Part shown: one piece after another, positions 56,291-64,000 of the stretch
How positions within the stretch are numbered: position 1 is the first letter of the stretch
Layout: the number at the start of each line of letters is the position of its first letter
From: Rhynochetos jubatus
Taxonomy: Eukaryota > Chordata > Aves > Eurypygiformes > Rhynochetidae
Reading direction: 5' to 3'
NCBI GenBank assembly: GCA_027574665.1
Contig: CM050690.1
Coordinates: forward strand, 36,715,857-36,779,856
DNA: 64,000 nucleotides
Notes under the pieces: generated by a model
Told to the model about the DNA's origin: nothing
What the model saw: only the letters and a program-made list of their open reading frames with translations
Databases searched by the model: none
Program-made: the position numbers and the translations under genes

Positions 56291-56337
56291 AGCCAATTAA
56301 GAGTGTGGAGACCAAGAGCCCAAGCAGCACTATAAAA
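56291..56337 (+). promoter_or_regulatory. candidate core promoter, CCAAT and TATA boxes
   Basis: CCAAT at 56293-56297 (in AGCCAATTAA) and TATAAAA at 56331-56337, 34 bases apart. Transcription would start near 56360 if the boxes are used. It lies antisense to TLE4, directly upstream of the open exon-like stretch. Such boxes occur by chance in AT-rich DNA, so this is tentative. Confidence 0.35.
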
Positions 56338-56428
56338 CTAGGAGTTACAGGGTTAAGGGAAAGCTTCCCCAGGCTTCCTCAGTATGGAAAATTTCCACTA
56401 GTTGCCATGCACTCGGGCAGTTCAATAG

Positions 56429-56614
56429 GAAAGACAAGCATTTTTGGACTTGCTTTGGGAGTACATTAAAAACAAACACCCATATTTTAATGGACAACCA
56501 GCCAAGCAGCTTGATTTTATGCAGCCGGGGATTATTTCAGTTGTAAAGACTGATCCAGATGAGACTGAAGCAGCAAGACGAGAGACGGCAAAACAGCTGG
56601 GAAGGATGCATGGG
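56429..56614 (+). CDS. candidate unidentified coding exon, 62 codons, antisense inside TLE4 intron
   Basis: The frame is open from just after a TAG at 56426-56428 and ends in phase 0 at a consensus donor GGG|GTAAGT (56615). The peptide is hydrophilic and not low-complexity. Its parts include ERQAFLDLLWEYIKNKHPYF, then NGQPAKQLDFMQPGIISVV, then KTDPDETEAARRETAKQLG and RMHG, with a likely C-terminal helix. I do not recognise a family. The only internal ATG near the start is at 56519 and has a poor Kozak context, so it could be an internal exon (the TAG at 56426 also fits an acceptor), a first exon from the TATA box upstream, or a pseudogene piece. No partner exon was found. Confidence 0.3.
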
Positions 56615-58189
56615 GTAAGTTGTAAAATGTTTTTCTCAGCTGGGAAGAGTTATTAAATCTCAGACTGCAGTAGTTTGTCTGTGCATTTCTCCTCCTTTGT
56701 AGCAGCCAACACCATGACTTTTCAAGGCAGAAATCAGAATAGCTAGCAATGCTCCTAATGCAAGGCTTGACTACTGTGATGATCTCTGCACACACCTTCA
56801 AATTTGACACCAACGTAGGGCGAATGGGGAGTCTACACTGAGTACACAAAGCGCTGCCAGCAAGCCTCCAGCTAGAATTTAAGAGGCTGTTTTAAGTCAC
56901 ACCACTGTTTACTAACCAACATCTGGCTGCTTGAGCAACAGCAGCTCTGTTTCCTTGCAACACTACCTTGCTTACTCAGTAATGAGCTAAATCCTGCCCC
57001 AAGATAGAGAAAATCTTGACTTTTAAAGTGGGTCATCATTACTGCTTCCTCCTATGATGGGGACAGACTCTGAACCTGCCCTGTCCATCCCCCTCCATTT
57101 CACTGTCCCTCCCTGCCCCTTACTTTACAGGGTGGGAGGTGAAGAAAAGGCTTTCAGTATTTGTTGTGACTGGTAAGACCACCAGACTGCTCATTGTGTG
57201 TAGACTTTCCTTCTGACACTAAACGTAAATTTCCATTTAAAGACACCTAGAGCACCAGATGGAGCCCTTACAGTGAGAAAGTGTAACAAGCTCTTTCACA
57301 GCAGGCACAATTGTATCCAGAGCTCCAGCCCGCAGATGGAAATCCTTCTTCCCTGCCTACACTCTCTCCCCACACGACACTTTCACTATTGACAAAAATC
57401 ACGTTTCCGTATCCACCCCTGGGGCTGCTCCCACCGCAGCAGCACCAGCAGAAGACTGGGAGAGTCCTCCAGGCGTGCCAGCAGCTTGTGCTGGGCACCC
57501 TGAGAGCTGGCAGTGGAGCACTGTGCTGACAATCCTGATCCGTGGATGAACAATTTTGCTCCACGTATGGAAAGCAGTACACCTCTGCAGGCATGGCCCC
57601 AGGCCTGACCTAACGTGAGGGGAAACAGTTCAGGCACAGTGCTGATGCAGTCATGCTGCCAGTGGGCAGAGCGCTCCCAAGGCGGTTTAGCATAAGCCCT
57701 GGGGTTTCCGTGGTGTGCTTTGCGGCGTGGTGTCAATATGCCCCGTGACGGATGGTCAGCCCCTGGAGGGACACTGCACACGTGCTCCCCTTGCCATGGC
57801 CCACCCCCGACAGTGCCATGGGCTTCTGCAGATTCTGCTACAACTACAACCCTGTGCAGTGTTGAAGGATCCATACCACACACAAGAGCAATGTAATCGA
57901 ATTCCAAGGAAGGACGAAAGTTCAACCAAAGCTTCTCTTCCAAAAAACATACCAAAATTATGTAGTCAATTGAAACCTGAACTAGCCCAAAAGGACTGAG
58001 CTGGCAAACAAGCCCACACGAGCTACCACCAGAAAAAAGCATGTGTGCACTTGCCATGAATGGAATTCAGATCCACTGAGCGGTTTTAAAATGAGGAATT
58101 AGGTAAAAATGGATCACGAGGTAACACTGGTGACTGAGAAAAAAAATATAAATCTGGCAAGGATGGAAAACTGTGTTTATATTTGGGAA

Positions 58190-58370
58190 ATCTAGGTTCA
58201 GTAGTCTGCTTTTTCGTCTGATCGTGTGAAGTCAATTAAGCCTCTTCATGCCTCAGTTCATTATCTACAAAATAGGGATAATTTCAGAAGCCTAGAGAGC
58301 ATTTCTTTCCCTTACAGGGTTGTTGTAAGGATTAATATATTGGAAGTTTGGAGGTAGTCCAGGATCAGAG
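58190..58370 (+). repeat. MIR-like SINE relic
   Basis: The order of blocks matches the MIR core SINE: ATCGTGTGAAGTCAATTAAG, CCTCTTCATGCCTCAGTTCA, TCTACAAAATAGGGATAAT and CTTACAGGGTTGTTGTAAGG followed by ATTAATA. An insertion of about 15 bases separates the last two. MIR-type elements are ancient and present across amniotes, but few are this readable in birds. Confidence 0.65.
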
Positions 58371-60044
58371 GGATGTATCCATTAAATATCCTACACTGAA
58401 ATGGAAAAATAAAGCAGGGGGGGAGGGGAGGGAAAATACCAGCGTTCCTTCTATCAGCAAAAACACAACTAGATGACTACAGCAATCCAACTGCTTTAAC
58501 AGAGTGCCTACACTAAACTCCAGAAACTACTGTGTCTACAAATAATAACTTTAGCCCATTCTTTGTTTGCATAAATCTTGTCGCACAGACACAGGAAATG
58601 TAAAAGACAAAACACTTCTGCGTTGTATGTAAAACTGTCATCAGCCAAACTCTCAAGAACCTAAAACCACTGCATCCAAGACATAACTAACTTAATACTC
58701 TGAATAAAATTTCAGGAAGAAAATACTGCTGATTGTTGTTGTTGTTTTTTAAATTATCCATGGGTAACAGAATTAACCAGGAAATGTGCTATCTGCAATC
58801 TTGTCTTTGAAATTATTTTTTCCAACTGACCTTATGTATTTGAAATGTGAACAAAGCCAAACTTGCAGCTGCCTAATAAACAAAAAACCTGTACTTCAGA
58901 ATGTGTACGGCCTTCTGAAAGGCAGCCAGATGTCAGATAAACACCCCTGACAAAAAATGCAAAGGCAGTCTTCTCATCGTCACTCCTTTTACTATAACCC
59001 ACCAAGTACACAGTCTTTTATTGCTTTGTGCCATGCAGTGTTTGCACTTACAGCACTCCATAAATAAGAAAAACAAACAGGGTGTGTGCTTATCTGATTA
59101 AAATCCGATGTAAATTATATGCAAAATAGGTGCAGCCCACTGGCTCATGGCAAGTTGCCAGCAAAGACCTTCTGTGCTGAAGGTTGTGCACCACTGAATT
59201 AGGGCATCATCTCTCTGTCATACTTCTACTTCTGTCTCATTATTTTAGTTTAGTATGCCACATTACTGAATGCTCTTTCACATCTACACTCTTCCTTACC
59301 TGGCCAGTTTAGCACTCTGTTTTCTTCCTATGTGACACCAGACTAAGAAAAAAAATCATCCACCTTGATGCATAATTACTTTGTGATTTGGGCAAGTCAG
59401 CCTACGTAGTACACCACTTCCCTCTTTCCTTCTTGCTCCTATCATCATACAAAACTAGTTGTTACTCCAATGCAGATTCTTTCCAAAAGCTCTTTCCTGT
59501 TTCCAGGTTTCAGCTTCCTAAAGCTCGTGCCTTCTCCTGGTAAAGCACAGCTTGGGGCCCTTCTTACAGGTCTGCAAGCAAAGCAGATTAGCCTAAAGAG
59601 CTAACTCTGTGTGATCGAGTAGAGGAGAAAGTGCACTTCCACATAAAATTGGAAAACTATCTAAGCTCGATTAAAAAGCAGCCAGGCAATGCCAGAGAAT
59701 ATTCATGAGTTATTTTTTCTGAATTTTTGTGCAATTTACATGATCTGAAACTGGATGTCCCAAATGTCGTGCAGACACGGTTATGGAATATATTTGATAG
59801 GGCTTTAAGTCCCTACTTTTGAGAGACTTCTTATTTTTCCTTCATTCAAGGTTGAAATTTGCTATGAGAATTTCTCTAGGCCCCTGTAGAATTGTTCAGG
59901 GTATTCCCCAAAGAGGGAGACAAACAGAATTGGGGATTCATCATGCACAAGCTGATATTTACAGTAATACCACTCCCAGTACATGTTTGCTGGAAATAGC
60001 TTGGTATTTCTTGACTTTCTTTTAATATTTGTAGGATTAATACA

Positions 60045-60125
60045 AAACTCAGGCCCTGATCCCATAGTATTTAACATCTGGGCAAAACACTTCTTGCTGA
60101 GGTCCACAGGGCTGTGGTTTGGCAC
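60045..60125. repeat. candidate ancient amniote repeat relic
   Basis: CAGGCCCTGATCCCATAG, CTGGGCAAAACACTTCTTGC and TGAGGTCCACAGGGCT resemble a widespread old reptile repeat (GGCCCTGATCC, GGGCAAAACTCCCATTGA). Recalled match only. Confidence 0.35.
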
Positions 60126-61357
60126 AACAAACACAGTGAATGTTACAAGAAACCTCATCAATGACAGCAGTAGAAGGCAATTTCTTCCTTCTCTCTTTTT
60201 TTGTGTTTCCCTTCTGGGAGTACGAACAATATGGCAACCATAACAAAGGAAATTTTAAAAAATAGTCATAGATGATTGCTCAAAGTGGGACCATAGATGC
60301 CACAGTTACCTTGCTACTATGGCGTCTGGTTTTAGGACAATTTGAAGCTGCATGAAGGCAGGTGACAAAATAAACTTGCATATGGCAACTTTGGTTCTCC
60401 GAAACCCTGTGGGTACCTCAGATACCACCAGATGCCCACACTGCGGTAGAGGCAAGGAATACCTTTCCATGCCTTCAGACAGAAATACAAAAACTGTGTC
60501 TTCTTTCATCGCAGTGGTGTCTTCACCCCTGTGAACTCTATTTGCCACTTTCCAGTTGACCTGCACACACTCCGAGGTTGACTGCTACAAGAAAACTAGA
60601 GCTGGAATAACAAATGCGAAGCATCTCTCCTGCCAAGTGGTAAGACCTTCCAGATCGTACACTAACTTCCTTCACGACCGGCCAAGGCAACCATATTTCA
60701 CAATACATTAAATGCATTAAGGGTCCCAAGCAAACAACACTCAGGCACGAAACTCGAGAGCCAGAGATGGCTAGAACCAACCTGAAGCTCCTGCAGGGCC
60801 AAAACCGCCTTTTCAGCAAAGATATCCTAATGCAAGTCTATTCTTCTCTTTCTATTCTCTGCCATCCCTCAAGACTGACTTGAAAAGAAAGGACAGCTAG
60901 CAAAAAAGGAAGCAGTAACAAAACCATGAGTCAGAGGTAAAAAGGTTAGTCTCCGGGAGCCAGAAACCACAAGGATAGGCATCTTAGACTTATATTTTTA
61001 AATGCTTTCTTTCTCTCTCCTTCTGTTCCTGAAAGACTAAATGCAAAATGAAATCATCTTACAGAAGGACAGCCGCTTCCCCCCTGTGCTCAATCATTCC
61101 AGTCACACTATGTTGTCCAGTAACCTGCATTGATAATTCCTCATGAATAAAATGCCAACATTATCATCCACAGCTATGTTGTTGACATGCTTTTGCTATT
61201 TCACTAAAAATACCATTAATTTTCTGGCTTCACAACAGCTGAGCTACTCCCTATTTGAATATACAAAAGAGTATTTTGTTTAAACCAAATTAAAAGCGTT
61301 CCAGTAAATGACTTCAATTTTGCTGGCTATACTACTTAGTGTATACTGTTCTATTTA

Positions 61358-61437
61358 ATCCTCTCTTTTCTCAACTCTACCCCTTCTACCTCCCCCTCCT
61401 TTTCTTTCTCTTCCCTTCCTCCCCCCTTTCCCTTTTT
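61358..61437 (+). repeat. 80-base polypyrimidine tract
   Basis: Almost pure C/T from about CCTCTCTTTTCTC to CCCCCCTTTCCCTTTTT, with only a few A. It could adopt triplex (H-DNA) structure. It is followed by a TATACTTAATCC segment. Confidence 0.7.
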
Positions 61438-64000
61438 ATACTTAATCCTTTCATGCCAGGAACTGGATTTGCCCGGCAAGACATCCACACTGAGAAAGAG
61501 CTTCAAAAACGTGGTGCCAAAGAGTTAAGGCGCTGGTGAAACTGCCTTCGCTCTGTTTTTATTCACCTGTGTTTGCCAAAACATATTTAGCAGTTAGGAA
61601 AGGAAGGGAAAGGGGAGGGGGAAGCACACAAATGCTGCACACACCTTCCATTTCCCATCCAGATAAGTGTCGACATTCCCCATTTAAGTCGGAATGAAAA
61701 CTACCATTACTGCCAAGCCCTCCTGGCATCTCACCACTTTATTTGTTCCCATTTGTATCTAATGCTTTTGTCAACAGTTCAACAAAAGTCAAAGCAAACA
61801 ACCCACTACAAACACTGGGGGTAACAGCAACAAGCATGAATCCTTCACAATTATCCAGCCCAGCTGCTCAGTGCCTGTCCAGGCTGCTTTCATTTACAAC
61901 AGTGTCAACAAAAGGCTGAAACCCAATAACTAGGTGGGTCAATACTACCACTGTAAACCCTCCGGAGAAGGAAATGCTGTTCTCCTGCTTTACTGCTTCA
62001 GCAAACATGCAGAATAATTCAGTTAGATAGACAAGTGCTTGCCTAATCATTTGTTGTGTGAATTATTCAAGGCTTTCCCCCCCTCCGCCGTAAACGATGG
62101 CTCTTCAAATATTTCCGAGGAACCACCAGATGTCCGACAGAGGAAAAGGAAACATTAGGCAAATCCTTACACCACAGAGGACAGTGGTAACCTAGGATCC
62201 TGGGAGGCATTAATGTTCAGGGGATTAACGCCTTCCTACGCCTTGCTGCTGGTGTCACGATGTAGAGACTGAACAGCTTCCAACACACAAGCCCTAAGCA
62301 CCCATCGGCCTGCTACCTGCCTGATCTTTATACAGCATAATCAAGGCTACTGCCTACGATTTTTATTCCCCCCCTTTTTTTCATGGGAGTTGCAAAACGG
62401 TTCTCTCCAGAGAATATGTAAAATGTGGATAAAAATAAGGGCAGTAGTTAGTCAGGTGGATGCAGAGAGGACAAATGCATTTATTCTCACATCTCCCCCC
62501 GCTCATTTGATCTCTTCTTAATCACCCACCTCAGTGTTCCTTTCTCTGCAGCCACAAGGTGAAAGCTCACCTGCTTTTCCCTCCAGAGGTTTCACGAGTG
62601 TTCATGTTTACACTTCCGAAGAGCAGCACTAGTCATACAGCACAGAAACAAATGCTAAGCGTTACATCTTCTACTTCAATTGCCTCTTTGGTGTGGGAAA
62701 CAGCCACCTCCAGATGTCTGCTTCCTTGTTTTTGTTGGCTTTTGTCACAACAATAGCACTACATTAACATATGCTTTTTAAACTTTAAGTATACTTTAAG
62801 AAAACAGTAAAATTAGATAACAAGTGGTGCTTGTTTTGATTTAATCTCACTGTTGGCTAGAACAACCCTGCAAATGAACAAATGTTTTTCTGTAAGACCA
62901 GTATTTACATACACATCACGGTGCAGTGCTGGATGGATACATATCTTGAGCCAGAACAAAGTATCAAATACACTTATAAATATTTTATTTTCAACATGTA
63001 CAGGAACAGTTGTGCATGCTGTATAAGTAGTATTCCAGAGAGAATCCCTGGCAGTTTTAAGACTTAGCAAAATACTAAGAGAAATTCTGTCTTTATGTCA
63101 AATTAAAGCACATATTTTTGTTTTTATAATTAGAACGCAACATATTTTGTTTCTAAAACAAGCAGTTTTACAGTGATTGCACTTTGGCCATCTCCGGAGT
63201 TGTGTGTTGACAACATAAAAAGCCATCTTCCATCAAATAGTTTTCTTCCTCTTTCTGTCCACAGCAGTTATGACACACTTGTCTACTAACAGTGCAGCTC
63301 TGTCACTTTGCGACCACCACAGGTGTTCATACACATTTCAGCCCTACTCCACTCACTGTGCAACTTCAGTTAAATTTACCAGTATAAATCAAGTTACCAA
63401 TGTTTGCAACTCTAAGTTTGTTTATCATACTAGCAGGACTGTTACAGTCATTATTTGCAAAATGGTTTAGGGTCCATGGAGACCAAAGGCATCACGGAGA
63501 GGTACCACAGCACAGAAAACATTTGATATCAAAAGGGTCACAACTTGCACAGATTAACTGGGAAAAATCTGCAGTGGCTGGTGCTATATACTCTAAAAAG
63601 AACAGGGACAAAAGAAACCACCACACAAAAACATCTCCTCTTCCTTATCCCCTGGAGCAGGAAGAAGAGCCCAAATATGTCACCTCCAGCCTTCACCATC
63701 GCTGGAGGCAACATGGTTACCCAAAAACCTTCATGAAGCATGCAAGAGTCCTACAGAAGGTCTGCTAAATACTTATTTGCTTTCACATACCTGCGGTGTG
63801 ACATAGAGCTTTTAGGCTACCTAGGTGGTGAGCATACACTGCTTTTTTATAAAGGCACCAAACTGACCCTGGACAGGCTGCCTTCATGCTGAAAGCAGGG
63901 TGCCTTAGCTACTGTAATGGCAATTATGCGTCCTGACAGGGCACTTGGAAAGATAGCATACTTCAAGGGAATGGCAGAAAAAGGGCTTCTCTCACCCCAC

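Larger units (their letters stand above)
45685..64000 (-). other. TLE4: long TLE4 intron, incomplete (5' end outside window)
   Basis: I searched both strands by eye for the preceding exons, using expected peptides from the Q and GP domains (for example MYYEMSYGLN, FLSQEHQQQ, KKHHDNDHQRD), and found none. About 18.3 kb or more is therefore intronic. It is AT-rich, has no recognisable full transposon, and contains SINE-like relics, foldbacks and one possible antisense exon, listed separately. Confidence 0.8.

Noticed and set aside
57386..58057. 223-codon minus-strand frame, the longest in the window
   Set aside because: It lies in a locally GC-richer part of the TLE4 intron, has no recognisable domain, and reads like the translation of non-coding sequence (many Cys, His, Trp, no motif). 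I keep it only as an unproven chance frame; a tblastn hit or conserved frame would change this.
45685..64000. N-terminal TLE4 exons (Q and GP domains) in the last 18 kb
   Set aside because: Searched by expected peptide and reverse-complement text; no match with splice sites found.

Overview
The window is avian nuclear DNA and carries the 3' half of one protein-coding gene, the Groucho/TLE-family corepressor TLE4, on the minus strand. The bird assignment rests on several CR1 LINE fragments with the typical 3' ends, avian-type ERV long terminal repeats (one solo LTR with a 5-bp target-site duplication), AT-rich introns, GT-AG splicing and the vertebrate TLE4 protein. It does not look like chicken-specific sequence, but I cannot name the species.

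Layout. Positions 1 to about 30,570 lie downstream of TLE4. They hold no gene I can support: AT-rich sequence with five CR1 fragments (near 1.2-1.6, 9.8-10.4, 12.5-13.6, 20.5-20.9 and 24.0-24.2 kb), one of them interrupted by a 31-base G run, plus a few foldback structures. Positions 30,575 to 45,684 contain the 12 last coding exons of TLE4, read right to left. They give 570 codons in continuous phase from the CcN region (nuclear-localisation and CK2/CDK sites), through the SP region and an 11-residue alanine run, to the seven-bladed WD40 propeller and a TAG stop at 30900-30902. Introns hold a solo avian LTR (32.9-33.3 kb), a CR1 (34.8-35.3 kb), a 1.1-kb solo ERVL-like LTR (44.06-45.17 kb) and local duplications. 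Positions 45,685 to 64,000 are interpreted as one long intron. I found no exons for the N-terminal Q tetramerisation domain or the GP domain, so these roughly 200 residues should lie beyond 64,000.

The least explained item is at 56.29-56.62 kb on the plus strand, antisense to TLE4 and inside its long intron. A CCAAT box and a TATA box precede a 62-codon open stretch that ends exactly at a consensus GTAAGT donor. I do not recognise the peptide. Other points of interest are a pair of hairpins at 3.1 kb that look like template-switch products, a 17-bp foldback rich in TAAT cores at 51.3 kb, a MIR-like SINE relic at 58.2 kb, and two old direct copies of one segment in the 3.7-kb TLE4 intron. No prokaryotic features, CRISPR arrays, tRNA or rRNA genes were seen.
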